From: Euglena gracilis
Taxonomy: Eukaryota > Euglenida > Euglenophyceae > Euglenales
Assembly (NCBI GenBank): GCA_039621445.1
Contig: CP154954.1
Coordinates: 28,514,417 to 28,578,416, forward strand
DNA: 64,000 nucleotides
Direction of reading: 5' to 3'
Positions within the stretch are counted from its first letter, which is position 1. Each line of letters opens with the position of its first letter. The notes under the pieces are model-generated. The model saw only the letters and a program-made list of their open reading frames with translations. It made no database searches and had not been told where the DNA came from. Shown one piece after another: positions 22,569-34,500 of the stretch. The translations under genes were made by a program, and so were the position numbers.

Positions 22569-24417
22569 CTGCAGGTACGTTGCAGAGAAAGAGCCCACGA
22601 CAGGTGGGGGGGGGGGGGTGGCCTGCAAAGCCTTCACCTGATTGTTGTGAAGGACCGCGGACACGGAGACCCCTTTTCCGCCCCGTCAGGCATGCGAAAA
22701 AAGCAGCAAAATGGGCGCGGACGCGGTGACCCCTTTTCCGCCGCGGCCGCCGTGCAAAAAAAAGCAGCATTTACCGCCCGGAGGCGCAAAAAACCACGTC
22801 TGTGACGAACGCCCAGAAAACGATGCACGATGCCTCACTCTCCCAGCATGCGGTCGCGGTCGCATTAGCACTGTGGGTGCCACTGCTGCCACAATGGCAT
22901 GTTGTCCTCACCACACCGCCAAACCTTCGCGCATCCAACAGGGCGGGGCTGGGAGATACCGGATCCTGCAGGGAGTACACATGCAGCGTCCTCAGGGAAC
23001 CGCCTTCATGGCTGACGGAGAATGCGAAGTGTGCGCAAGAAAGGTGCGGTGGGCAGCTGTTTGCAACGATTATAAGCCTGGTGTGAAAAAGGACCCTGGG
23101 AATGCCATACAGGGAAATTCTTAACCCCCCACCATGAGTTAACCCCCAGGGGGGTCCAGCCAACCAGCTGGGAAAAGGTATTAAATGGGGGTAACCCTTC
23201 GGATCCCAACAAGATCCCAAAAAAACGCAAATTTCAACATAAACGCCAACGCAGATCCCAACACAAATTTCAACACAAATCCCAACACAAATCACAACAC
23301 AGATTTCATCACAAATACCAACGCAAATCCCAACCGGCCAAAACAGAATGGCGAACAATTCAGGAAGAACAAATAATTGTGTTTATTTAGAATTTTTTGC
23401 CTGTCAAGTTTATCGTCATCAAAACAGGTGAAAAGAAAGGGGGTCTGCAGGACAAAGCGGTTAGGTCAGTCAACCCTGGCCTTCCTTCAGCACATCCCCC
23501 AGGTCGGCCACGCCTGTCACCGTGTCACCATATGGATTGGGCCATGCCGATCCAAACAGCATCGCTCGGGTTGGTTTTAGTGCCAGGGCTTTATTTGCAC
23601 ATTTGATTGGGCAGGGTTCGATATAAGGAGGGTGTCCCTCCCCAAACCGGTGGGGGGTCCGGACCAACCCAGGGGGGAGGGGGATGGACCCCACCCAAAA
23701 AGGTCAAAATTTTCCTTCCGGCGCTTTTTGCTTTTTCTTTTTGAGAATTTTTTGCCCAAAAAGTGCACAAAATGGCACTTTTGGCTGCAAACTCTCGCAC
23801 CCGAAATGGAACCTCAGATGTGCTTCCAAGAAGCTTTAAAAATGTCGAATTTGAGCAGGGAAGCAACAAATTTAGCTGCAAAAAAGGACAACTAAACCCC
23901 CCAATTTTTTAAACGGCCTAAGGGGCTTTGAATTGACCGCCAAACATGGGCTCATCTCTGCATAGAAATCATTGATAGGAAAAACCTCAGGTGGTATCAG
24001 AACCAAAAATCAATTTTGTTGTGTTTTGCTTAACTGCATATTTTCTGTCAAAAAATCCTGTCCAGCAATAAAATGAAACTCAAATTAACGCAATCCACCA
24101 AAAAAGAATCACATAAATTGTTAAGAACACGCACACACACACACACACATACATATATACATATGCACATGCGTACATACACACATACATACACTACATA
24201 CATACATACATACATACATATACATACATACATACATACATACATACATACATACATACATACATACATACATACATACATACATACATACATACATACA
24301 TACATACATACATACATACATACATACATACATACATACATACATACATACATACATACATACATACATACATACATACATACATCACTTACATAAGTAC
24401 ATACATGAACAACAATG

Positions 24418-24448
<31 letters not shown>

Positions 24449-27400
24449 CGAATTTTTTTTGCTTTTTGAATAACCTTTTCTGTGTGCGTTGTCAGGCTCC
24501 GAAAACAACAAAAGTGTATTATATTAGGATAGGAGGACAAATGATGGAATAGGTCCCAGGACTCGACGACACACCTAGGTATGGTGAACTGGTGGTACCC
24601 CCGGGGTCCCTTCCGACTTAGAAAAATTTTCACCGCGGGGGCCATTTTGGGGTCAAAAAATCGATTTTTCCAAAATATCTCGAAACCCGTGGGGAACTGA
24701 AGGAAACACCCCCCGGGCAAAATTGAAGCCCCTGGGACCCCCCAACCACTGGTGGAGACCCGGGGGTCCGGCTGTCCGGCTTGGCCCAGATACGGGCCGT
24801 CCAAGGTCCAAAAAAAGGGGGCCCCAGGGGGGGACGGGCATTTTTGGCCATTTTGGGGTCAAAAAATCGATTTTTTGAAAATTACCCAAAACGGATGGGG
24901 AACTGCACGGACCCACCCGGGGACCCAAACCAACCACGGGGGACCCCCAAGTGGCCTGTATACACCCCACATACCCCCGGCCCGTCCGGACCCCTTTTGG
25001 GGGGCCTGTACGGGGCCCCCCAAAAGGGGTTCCCACGGGACTTGGCCGTTTTTCAGCCTTCCGGGGGCCAAAAAATCGATTTTTGAAATTTTCCCAAAAC
25101 AGATGGGGAACTGCACGGACCCACCCGGGGACCCAAAACAACCATGGGGGACCCCCAAGTGGCCTGTATACACCCCACATACCCCCGGCCTGTCCGGACC
25201 GTTTTGGGGCCCGTAAGGGTCCCCCCAAAAGGGGTTCCCACGGGACTTCGCCGTTTTTCAGCCTTCCGGGGGCCAAAAAATCGATTTTTTGAAATTTTCC
25301 GAAAACCGATGGGGGACTGCACGGACCCACCCGGGGACCCAAACCAACCAGGGGGGACCCCCAAGTGGCCTGTATACACCCCAAATACCCCCGGCCCGTC
25401 CGGACCCTTTTGGGGCCCGTACGGGGCCCCCCAAAAGGGGTTCCCACAGGACTTAGCCGTTTTTTGGTCTTCCGGGGGGCAAAAAATCGATTTTTTTGAA
25501 AATTTCCCAAAACCGATGGGGAACTGCTCGGACCACCCGGGGACCCAAACCAACCGGGCCGGGCCGTGCCAGGCCGGGTCAGGCCACCGGACCGCCGGCC
25601 GTTCCGGGCCAGGCCCCCGGGCCACCGGGCCGGGCCGGGCCGGGCCGGGCCGCCAGGGTGCCGGCCGGGCCCGCTGGGTGTGCCGCTGGGCCAGGCCGGG
25701 CCGCTGGGCCAGGACGGGCCGCTGGACCGGCCGTGCCGGACCTTCCCCCCGGGCCGGGCCGGGCCGCCGACCAAGCCGGGCCATGACGCCGGGCTGCCGG
25801 CCGTGCCGGGCCGTGCTGCCGGGCCGGGCCAGGCTGGGTCTGGCCGGCGGGCCGCTGCCTGTGCCGCCGGGCCGAGCCGGGCTAGGCCGCTGGGCCGCAG
25901 GGCCGGACCGGGCCGGGCCGCTGGGTCGCCGGCCGGGCCAGGCCGAGACACGCCGGGTCAGGCCGGCGGGCCGCTGGCTCTGCCGCCGGGCCGTGCCGGG
26001 CCAGAGGGCCGGGCCTGGCCGGGCCAGGCCAGGTCAAGCCGCCGGGCCGTGCCGGGCCGGGCCAGGCCGGCGGGCCGCTGGCTGTGCCGACGGGCCGCGC
26101 GGGGCCGGGCCGGTCTGGGCCACCGGGCCGCTGGGTCAAGCCACCGGGCCGCTGGGTCAAGCCACCGGGCTGCCGGCTGTGCCGGGCCGGGCCGCTGGGT
26201 CGCCGGCCGGACCGGGCTGGGTCAGACCACCGGGCAGGCCATAAGCAAATCCATAATTCAAAAGGCCTTTGCTTCCGGCCTGAAAAGCAGATTGATGGGA
26301 AAATTGCGTCCGCAATGCTCACCACGCTTTTGGGAGAGGGGGGGAGTGAGCGAAGCTCACGCGCGTAGCGAAGCTAGCACCTACTTGTACATACATACAT
26401 ACATACATACATACATGCATACATACATGCATACATACATACATACATACATACATACATACATACATACATGCATGCATGCATGCATGCATACATACAT
26501 ACATACATACATACATACATACATACATACATACATACATGCATGCATGCATACATACATACATACATACATACATACATACATGCATACATACATACAT
26601 ACATACATGCATACATACATACATACATACATACATACATACATACATACATACATTACATTACATTACATTACATTACATTACATTACATTACATTACA
26701 TTACATTACATTACATTACATTACATTACATTACATTACATTACATTACATTACATTACATTACATTACAGAACATTACAAGGCGTTAATCCTACTCCCG
26801 TGGTCACAAGTAAGAGGCACCGTGGCTGATATATTGTTGGTTATGAACGGAGAGTGACGCCTTGCTCGTGCATTTTATTTGGCCAAAATGCTCTCATTTC
26901 AGCTCTTTTTGGTGATTTTGGTTTAATTTTGGGCTTATTGTTGGAATTTTTCGAAGTCCTTTTCCCTCATTACATTACATTACATTACATTACATTACAT
27001 TACATTACATTACATTACATTACATTACATTACATTACATTACATTACATTGCATAACATTACATTGCATTGTGTTGCATTGCGTTGCATTGCATTGCAT
27101 TGCATTGCATACATACATACATACATACATACATACATACATACATACATACATACATACATACATACACATACATACATACATACATACATACATACAT
27201 ACATACATACATACACGAATACATACATGCATACATACATGCATACATGCACACATACATACATGCACACGCATGCACCCATTCGTACACACATGGATGC
27301 GTACATAGCACGACTTTCGATGCTGGTCTGGAAATTTGATATTGCAGACTACATATACCAATCCAAATAAGCCAACCACAAAAGTCTTGAAATCCTACAA

Positions 27401-29135
27401 AAATATAAAACAACATTTTAAAAAGATAGGCATCTGAAACCTTTTTTGCCAATCTCTTTGTACGCTTCAAAGAAAGATAAGCATCTCCTCCAATTAAATA
27501 CAAAACTCTGTTCACGATGCTTTGATTCTTCAGCCCACGAGCAAGCAGGACTGCCAAGAGCATCGCCTGAGGGGGCAACAAAAGGGAGGATGGAAAGAAG
27601 TTGCCCATCAAAAACTCGTGCCATACTCATGCATTTTCTTTAGGTTTTGCAGAGCCTCCTTCTGTGTGGGGGGGGGGGGGGGGGGTGCTACAGTAAACCC
27701 TGATTTCGGCTTATCCCGACCGCAACAGCACTCCTCCCATAGGATGCTGGACCCCCCAAATGGTCAGACTTTTCCCGTCCGGCACTTTTGCGCTGAAAAT
27801 TTTTTTGACAAGGAAGATGTGCTGCATGCTGAGGCCTGTGGGGGAGGGGTGGTTTGACCCCCCCACCCACTATGACAATTCACAAGCAAAAATTCCTTCG
27901 GCTCCGAAAACTGCGAAAGAAAACTGTGACCAAAATCCAAAATCGGGCCCCTGAAAAGAAACGGAAGGGGTGAGTGTGGGGGTGGGGCGGTCTCCTGCAC
28001 ACCAGGATGGGGATGAGGGTATGAACCCCATTCAGGCCTGGTGGGGTCCGATGGGCCTGGGGTGCCTGGTCTGGTGTCTTTGAGATGCTAATTCTTTCAC
28101 CGAATTTCAAAACACGAGCTATGTCGATGGGCTAGGCTAATTACTGTGTGGTCAGAAGGGGATTATCCAAAACTCAGCCGATGAAAAAGCATACCCCCTG
28201 GGAGAAGCCCAGCACGGCATCAAATGGTCGAAGCAGGCGTCCGCTCCATCATATGCATAAAAAAAAAGGGATCCCTAATGCCTCATGGACGATGTTGAAG
28301 TGTGGCGGACGCCAAGTCGTCCTCTCTGTGAGTAAACTACTTAAAGGCCCCCGTGGGTACCCCGGCCAGCTGGAAAGAGGTGCGGTGCTGCCTTGACACC
28401 CCCTTCTCATGGGGGTGGGATTCAGGGGGGGACGCCATCTGCCGGGCTGGATCCAGCTGGCACCCAAAAACATGCATAAAAAGGCCCAAATCTGGCTGCG
28501 TAAGGATTTTCAACCAACCTTCAGCCGTTTTCTTCCCTCCTGCAAAATGTCCAAACCCTAAAATTTGGCGCCTTTTTACAAACACTCTCGATTACAAATT
28601 TTTGGCCTAACCCGACTGCGCTGGGCTGGGCTGGCCCCAACTTTATTTCGCTGGACCCTGAAAAAAGAATGTGCTGACAGGCTGGACCCCCCGGGGAGGG
28701 GCAGGGTATAAGACCCAGGGTCTCCCCCTTGGACCTCCTTAGGGGGGGGTCCAAACCCCAACCAACCACCCTTCCCCGGGGCGGGTGGGTCTGACGAGTA
28801 AAAAAAAAAAACAAGCCTGCTGGGGTGCCTTCTGGCAAACAAAATCCCACAATCAGCGGTGGGCAATCATGCTCGCGGACACGCGTTTGTCGAGGATGCT
28901 CCGCTGTGGTGGCAAGCGTTGATTGGGAAAGGGGGGCTTCACGGACGTCTGGGCCCTGGCGCTGCCACGCCTCCTCCACCATCCGGGCGGACTCCTCGAA
29001 GCCCCCGAACTCCGTCGCCTGGAACGACCGCACGCCGGGGGGCAGCGCCCACCACTCGCAGCCGCCCTTCGCGTCCCCCACCGCGTGGGGCGCCGTCAGG
29101 AACGTCCACTCCACCGCCCGCCCCGCGCCGAAGGC
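22428..29135 (-). CDS. FSH-type serine hydrolase, six exons read, 5' end missing
   Basis: An alpha/beta-hydrolase of the FSH1/OVCA2 serine hydrolase family, read on the minus strand. Exons in order: 28947-29135 (FLTAPHAVG, CEWWALPPGVRSF, GFEESARMVEEAW), 28196-28243 (PFDAVLGFSQG, the nucleophile elbow with Ser in GFSQG), 27516-27566 (AMLLAVLLARGL), 23475-23564 (AMLFGSAWPNPYGD), 22960-23003 (TLHVYSLQDP, with the likely acid Asp) and 22428-22568 (VNPGAMAQRVADCYG, then HDAPAHIVP with the catalytic His, ending at TGA 22428-22430). The motifs occur in the family order. The last three exons join in phase with GT-AG introns, and GFSQG|AMLL joins at phase 0. The first-second and third-fourth junctions are not in phase as drawn, so a small exon or other site may be missing. 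The N-terminal LHG block was not found above 29.1 kb. Introns total nearly 6 kb and are full of satellites. Confidence 0.85.
22622..22830. repeat. Dispersed GC-rich module, copy 1 (partner at 43035)
   Basis: GTGAAGGACCGCGGACACGG, the CCCTTTTCCGCC block and GCAGCATTTACCGCCCGGAG, then ACGAACGCCCAGAAAACG. The reverse complement of this run is found at 43035-43190. Copy 1 has the front about 75 bp duplicated. Confidence 0.8.
22960..23003 (-). CDS. FSH exon TLHVYSLQDP
   Basis: Short exon (44 nt): GGSLRTLHVYSLQDP, then donor GTATCT. The Asp is the likely acid of the triad. Confidence 0.78.
23212..23335. repeat. CAACACAAATCC minisatellite
   Basis: About ten imperfect copies of a 12-bp unit, within an FSH intron. 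Confidence 0.85.
23475..23564 (-). CDS. FSH exon AMLFGSAWPNPYGD
   Basis: Thirty codons between AACCCGAG and a GTTGAC donor, ending GDVLKEGQ. It joins in phase to the next exon. Confidence 0.75.
24128..24455. repeat. (CATA)n and (CAA)n microsatellites
   Basis: A CA run, about 200 bp of CATA repeats, then (CAA)n at 24420-24450. Repeating Tyr-Ile-His-Thr or Met-Tyr-Val-Cys frames here are translations of the microsatellite. Confidence 0.97.
24640..25555. repeat. Satellite, unit about 209 bp, five copies
   Basis: Units begin GGGGCCAAAAAATCGATTTT at about 24650, 24856, 25068, 25272 and 25477. Each carries TGGGGAACTGCACGGACCCA, CCCCCAAGTGGCCTGTATAC and the hairpin-like CCCCAAAAGGGG. A 432-codon minus frame through it is a satellite artefact. 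Confidence 0.92.
25556..26240. repeat. GGGCCGGGCC GC-rich minisatellite
   Basis: Nearly 700 bp of degenerate GGCCGGGCCG / CGCCGGGCCGC repeats. The same motif forms the short GC patches at 10.6 and 12.1 kb. Confidence 0.9.
26390..26780. repeat. (CATA)n, CATG variants and (CATTA)n
   Basis: CATA repeats with interspersed CATG up to about 26655, switching abruptly to CATTA until about 26770. Confidence 0.97.
26968..27300. repeat. (CATTA)n then (CATA)n microsatellite
   Basis: CATTA repeats to about 27050, a CATTG transition, then CATA repeats decaying by 27300. With the block at 26390 this makes a mirror-like order, CATA-CATTA / CATTA-CATA, around 200 bp of unique DNA. Confidence 0.95.
27516..27566 (-). 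CDS. FSH exon AMLLAVLLARGL
   Basis: Acceptor TTTTGTTGCCCCCTCAG. The 17 codons form the helix after the nucleophile elbow. The donor GTGAAC is proposed; another may lie a few codons downstream. Confidence 0.75.
28196..28243 (-). CDS. FSH exon with the GFSQG nucleophile elbow
   Basis: Reads GRLLRPFDAVLGFSQG before a GTATGC donor. The 5' boundary is uncertain: the AG at 28244-28245 gives a phase that does not match the preceding exon. Confidence 0.8.
28947..29135 (-). CDS. FSH exon with APH…WW…RSF block
   Basis: Sixty-three codons after a strong acceptor (CCGCCCTCCCCCGGCCCAG). Donor GTCCGT. APH, WW and GVRSF followed by GFEES are characteristic of FSH hydrolases. Confidence 0.85.
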
Positions 29136-29208
29136 CTGGGCCGGGGGAGGGCGGGTCAGCGCGGGTTGGCCAAGCAACACGCAACACGGCCGTGGGTTTG
29201 TGGTTTGG

Positions 29209-29430
29209 CGAAGGCAAACCGTTTTATGAATGCGCAATTAGCTGTGCCAAGAGCACACGATGTGCTGAGCAATGGTGGGGAGGTGACCTTTGCCCCCTTA
29301 AAATGTTACACCAACAAAAATAAATTCAATACCAATAAAAAATAAAACAAAGAATCCCCAAAATCCCCCGAGAGAAGTTGACCAACCATGCGCAAAAAAA
29401 ATGGAGCCCGGGAAGATATATCAATTTAGT
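29209..29430. repeat. Direct repeat left of the pyrimidine tract
   Basis: GGTTTGGCGAAGGCAAACCG, TTTTATGAATGCGCAATTAG, CAAGAGCACAC and ATGCGCAAAAAAAATGGAGC recur in order at 31358-31580. Confidence 0.88.
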
Positions 29431-29489
29431 GGGGGTAAATGAATTGCGGGGTTGAACCATTTGAAGAAGAAAGCCCTCTCAGGCAGCCA

Positions 29490-30910
29490 GCTGCTATTAT
29501 ACATTATATTATACATTATATTATATTACATTATAGCATATTATATTATATTATATATATTATATTAGATATTATATTATATTATATTATAGATATTATA
29601 TCTTATATATATAGATTATATTATCTATTATTTATCTTATATTATATTATATTATATTCTATTATCTTATAGAGATATTACATTTCTTATCTTCTTATCT
29701 TATATACTATTATATATATATCTCTCTTATATCTTCTCTTATATTATATTATTTATTTTATTTCTTCTATTTCTTCTCTTATTCTCTTATATTCTCTTAT
29801 CTTCTCTTCTCTATTCTATTCCTATTATCTTCTCTTTCTTTCTTCTTATTCTCTTCTCTATCTTCTCTCTCTTCTATATTATATTCTATTCTCTTCTCTT
29901 CTCTTCTCTCTTTCTTTATCTTATCTCTTCTCTTCTCTCTTATTACTCTTCTCTTCTCTCTCTTTCTTATTCTCTTTCTTCCTTCTCTTTTCCTTCTCTT
30001 CTCTTCTTTCCCTTCTCTTTCTTATCTTCTCTTCTCTTTCTTCCTTCTCTTTCTTCTCTTCTTTCTCTTCTCTTCTCTTCTCTTCTCTTCTCTTCCCTTC
30101 TCTTCCCTTATTCTTATTCTCTTCTCTTCTCTTCTCTTCTCTTCTCTTCTCTTCTCTTCCCTTCTCTTCTCTTCCTTCTCTCCTCTTTCTTCTCTTCTCT
30201 TCTCTTCTCTTCTCTTCTTTATCTTCTCTCTCTTCTCTTCTTCTCTTTCTCTTCTCTTCTCTTTCTCCTCTCTCTCTCTTCTCTTTCTCTTTATCTTCTC
30301 TTCTCTCTCTTTCCTTCTCTTCTCTTCTCTTCTCTTCCCTTCTCTTCTTCCTTCCCTTCTCTTCTCCCTTCTCTTCTCTTCTTCTCTTCTTTCTCTCTTC
30401 TCTTCTTTCTCGCCTCTATTCTCTTATTCTCTCTCTTCTCTTCTCTTCTCTTCTCTTCTCTTCTCTTCTCCTCTTCTCTTCCTTCTCTTCTCTTCTCTCT
30501 GTCTCTCTCTTCTCTTCTCTTCCTTCTCTTCCCCTCTTCTCTTCTCTCTTGTCTTCTTTCTCTTCTCTTCTCTTCTCTTCTCTTCTCTCTCTTCTCTTCT
30601 CTTCTCTTCTCTTCTCTTCTCTCCTTCTCTTCTCTTCTCTTCTCTTCTCTTCTCTTCTCTTCTCTCTCTTCTCTTCTCTTCTCTTTCTTCTCTTCTCTTC
30701 TCGCCTCTTCTCTTCTCTTCTCTCTTCTCCTTCTCTTCCCTTCTTCTTCCTTCGCTTCTCTTCTCTTTCTTCTCCCTTCTCTTCTCTTCTCTTCTCTTCT
30801 CTTCTTCCCTTCTCTTCTTCTTCTTCTTCTTCTTCTCTTTTCTTCTTCTTCTTCTTCTTCTTATTCTCTTCTTCTTTCTTCTTCTTCTTTTCTTCTTTTC
30901 TTCCTTCTCA
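29490..30910. repeat. ATTATATT then TTCTC pyrimidine microsatellite
   Basis: AT-rich TTATATTA repeats (29490-29780) grade into about 1.1 kb of CTCTT/TTCTC repeats with almost no purines on the plus strand, ending in (TTC)n. Ser/Leu/Phe-rich frames are artefacts. Confidence 0.97.
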
Positions 30911-31357
30911 CGAGAGATCTCCTGTCGTTGGACTTTTTTGGGTCCGGTGTGGTGTGTCCGTTTTTTGCTGCTTCAGCCTCGCTGTGTCACGTGAGGATGC
31001 ACCCCCATCACTTGTCTGCAATAAAAATTCTTAAAGGTGCCAATCAACCCAGGCAGGATTCCAATTTGAGGAAGGTTAGTGTTGGCCAAGGGTAGTACAT
31101 TTTGGGAAGGCGAATGTTTACTGCAAAGCAATTGCTTGTTTGATGATCATTCTCATTTGGGTTTTCCGGTCAAACACACCTCACGCATCGCCGAGAGGTA
31201 ATCCTGACATCTCTCCCGTTTCCCACTTGCCAAAGCCAGGGAGAAGAAGGATGAAAATTACCCACCTCATTCCACAAAGCACATCTGTCAAGAGCAACCA
31301 CCCAACGGCGAAGGCAGACGACTGGGGCCCTTGCCACAAAAAAGCAATCTAATCCCG

Positions 31358-31580
31358 GTTTGGCGAAAGCAAACCGTTTTATGAATGCGCAATTAGCTGT
31401 GTCAAGAGCACACAATGTCCTGAGCAAAGGTGGGAGCAGTGACTTTGCCCTCTTAAAGTGTTTAGTATTCCCTTCTCTAGATGAGCACCCCCAGGATAAA
31501 AATGAGGATTCCATTTAAACAACCCCGATCACCTCCCGAGAGAATGACCAATCATGCACAAAAAAATGGAGCCTAAAAAA
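31358..31580. repeat. Direct repeat right of the pyrimidine tract
   Basis: Second copy of the 29209-29430 repeat, with a different middle portion and smaller indels. Confidence 0.88.
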
Positions 31581-34500
31581 TATGTTTGTTTTTTACGTCA
31601 TGATTAAATAATTAAAAAGAAAGCAATGAACGGTTTTTTTAGATTTCCTTTTTCTGTAACCTGTGGCAATTAAATGCTCAGCATGCCCATTAATTGGTGT
31701 TTTCTTTTTTCCATTACAAAAAACAAAACCAACGCCCTCTGCAAATCCCAAGAAAGATAAAAAACAACAGAAAATAGGAAACACAATCAACACAGGGCGA
31801 TGATCATTGGTGTTTCTTGCTTCTCCCTGTCATGCAGTGCAAGAATCCGGTATGGCATCTTGTGTTGTCCTGCAGAGGACAGCAAACAGTGGAAACAACT
31901 GGAACCTTTCCTTGATCTTCCTCCTTCAAATCTCCCTGCCCCACCAAGACACCCTTCCGGGAGTCAAACTCGACTACCCTCCGGCCTATTCAAAATTTGA
32001 CAGGAAATTTTTGTCCACTTCCATCCATTTTCATCCCAAATTCCAAAATGACTTTCCGAAATCAAATTTAACTTGCCCTCCACAAAGGCGCTGGCAAGTG
32101 ACTTGGCAGCACCGTGATACGGTGACGCTTTCGACAGTATCCCATTCTCTAGATGAGACCCCCAGATAAAAATCCGGGCTCAGTTATTTGGGTTCTTTGC
32201 TGAAAATCTTCAGGATTTTTGGTTGTTGTTTTTTTTTTGCACTGGTGATCAATATAATTAACACAAACTTATTCCACCGCCCAAAAACCATCATAGAAAA
32301 TGTTAAAAAAAAATCTTTAATTCAAAAAACTATCACCCATTTTGATAAGAATTGTACTATTTTCCTACGCAATGCCCACTGATTTTTTTTGGTACAGATT
32401 TGGTGGTTGTGTCCAAGGGGATTGTTAATGGGGACAGCAGGTTTAGACGCCACAATTCAAAAAAAAACCAAAACACCTTGCTGTACCCCTTGGTACAGCA
32501 GAAGCAGGTTGCAAGCGAAAACATTCTTCGTTTATGACTGAGGATTTCTATTTTTTCGGCCAACATAAAAATCTTCAGGAGCCTCGAAATTCAAACCAAA
32601 TGTAAGCCGTTCAATGGTTTCCCAAGGAAATCCCACCGCCATCAAAACTTCTTTGTCCCTCCTTACCATCCAGCAATTGTCCCCCGCTGATCGGAAATTG
32701 CGAAGAATTTCAATTTTTATAATTTGTGTTCATTATTATTTTCAATTTTATTCCTCCTTGGAGGGATATCAGGGGGAATTTGAAGGAGAATGGGCATACT
32801 GAATGGGTGAGTTGCACACCACGAAAAACTATATTGCGACCATCCTTGAAGCACAGCCATGCTCTGGTCGTTTTTCGCCTTCAGGTGCTGTAATCCTCCC
32901 AAATACAGAAGGCTCTGATTTTCTATTTTAGGCTGGCTTTCAAGGCCCAGGGGGGAGTTGTAATATGTGGGGATTATATTTGGGGGGGGATCAAACTCCA
33001 CCAATTCTCGGCAAAATTCCAGCTGGGAACAAGTTTGGGGCAATACTGTTCACAGTACAATGCCAGCTCCGTGACAAAAAAATGCCCTGTTTTCAGTGGG
33101 AAGGTGCAATTTCAGCATCTTCCCACTGAAAAAGGGCGGCTTTTTTGACTGAGCTGGCACCAAAGACCAAAAAATAACTTTTTCTGGGTGTTACCCCTAC
33201 TGGGGGGGGTATCGAAGTGGACGATAGGTTGGCCACGCACGGTATGCACCGGGCAGCCGGATTCTGCCTGCGCGCGCGACACACATCCTGCTTGCGCGCG
33301 CAGCCTCAACACCAGCCCAGCTGCCCACATTGCAAGTCCGAGCACCTGCCCGTTTGGAGACACTCCGAAGGGTGGAAAGGCCAAATCCCTTGTGGGGGGC
33401 CGACCGTTCGGCGGCCTTTATCTTTCCTTTCCCCCTGCCTGTTTGCCGCATTTGGAAATCGCACGGCCTGGGTTTGGGGGCGAAATCCGGCCGGCTGGTC
33501 CCGACCCTAACCCTTCACTGACCCCACATATACCGTGGCCAACCAAGTGTCCACTTTGATACCCCCCGGGGAGTATCCAAAAGTACACATGCGATATTTT
33601 TATACATTAATCCAGGAGCCTGCAGTGGGACTGCTTTTCATCGCGATCAAGAAGGAGCTGTTTTTTGTGGATTAAAAACATGTGCTCCAGTCCTGAAAAG
33701 GTTTGGCCTGTTCTCTTCTTTGAATTCAAACTCAGATGCTCACTTGCAAACTGCAAAGACGCCCCACACCCCCATTGGTAAAACTGGAAATTTTTGAATA
33801 AATGAATTCCAAACAAATGCTTCATTCACAAGTCGTCAATCCGTAATCGAAAAGAGAAATTTTCCAAGCTGCTGAAATCAATGTCACGCCACCACTATCC
33901 AAAAGCACTCCAAACTACGGCAACAACTCTCTATGAAATGTGCTCCTTCATGCCCACCCCCTGCTCTCAGAAAAAGAAAAAGCATTTTGGAACGTTGGTT
34001 CCTTTAAAGGTTGCATTGCAGATTTCCTGGTGATTGTCAAAACACATTGCACATGAACAAAACCCATTTGTGAACTTCCACAAGATTTTCTTCTTCCCAA
34101 AAAAAAAACAAAACAAATGCAAACACCGCGAAAATGGGCCACCAGGTGGGGAAAAGGCGGAAAGGGGAGATATAGCACAAACCCAGGACCCCCCAACCCC
34201 ACCACCCCCTGCCAGATCTCCTTCCTAAACCTCACCCTATCCCTAACCCTAAATACCCCACCCCCCTGACCAAACCCCCCCACCCTCTCCCGGGTTCGTG
34301 CCATGTGTGAGAAAGGGAGGGTTCAGGAGTCACCAAGGGTTTTCAAAGAAGACTGAGAAAGTACCAAATAATGATGCGCCAAATACAGATGCTTTCAGTT
34401 CAGAATCCGAGCATACAGAATAATTCATACAGAACCGGAATGCAAAAGGCTTGAATAAGAAATTTACTTCCACCTAAACCTGCATCCCATTGTGCCAGGG

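Noticed and set aside
24653-25951. 432-codon minus ORF and 366-407-codon plus ORFs
   Set aside because: They are translations of the 209-bp satellite, the GGGCCG minisatellite and CATA microsatellites, and they overlap on both strands.
30549-31034. Ser/Leu/Phe-rich ORF
   Set aside because: Read from the TTCTC microsatellite.
34225-34250. CCCTAACCCTAAA as a telomere repeat
   Set aside because: Only about two units, inside C-rich DNA. No array.
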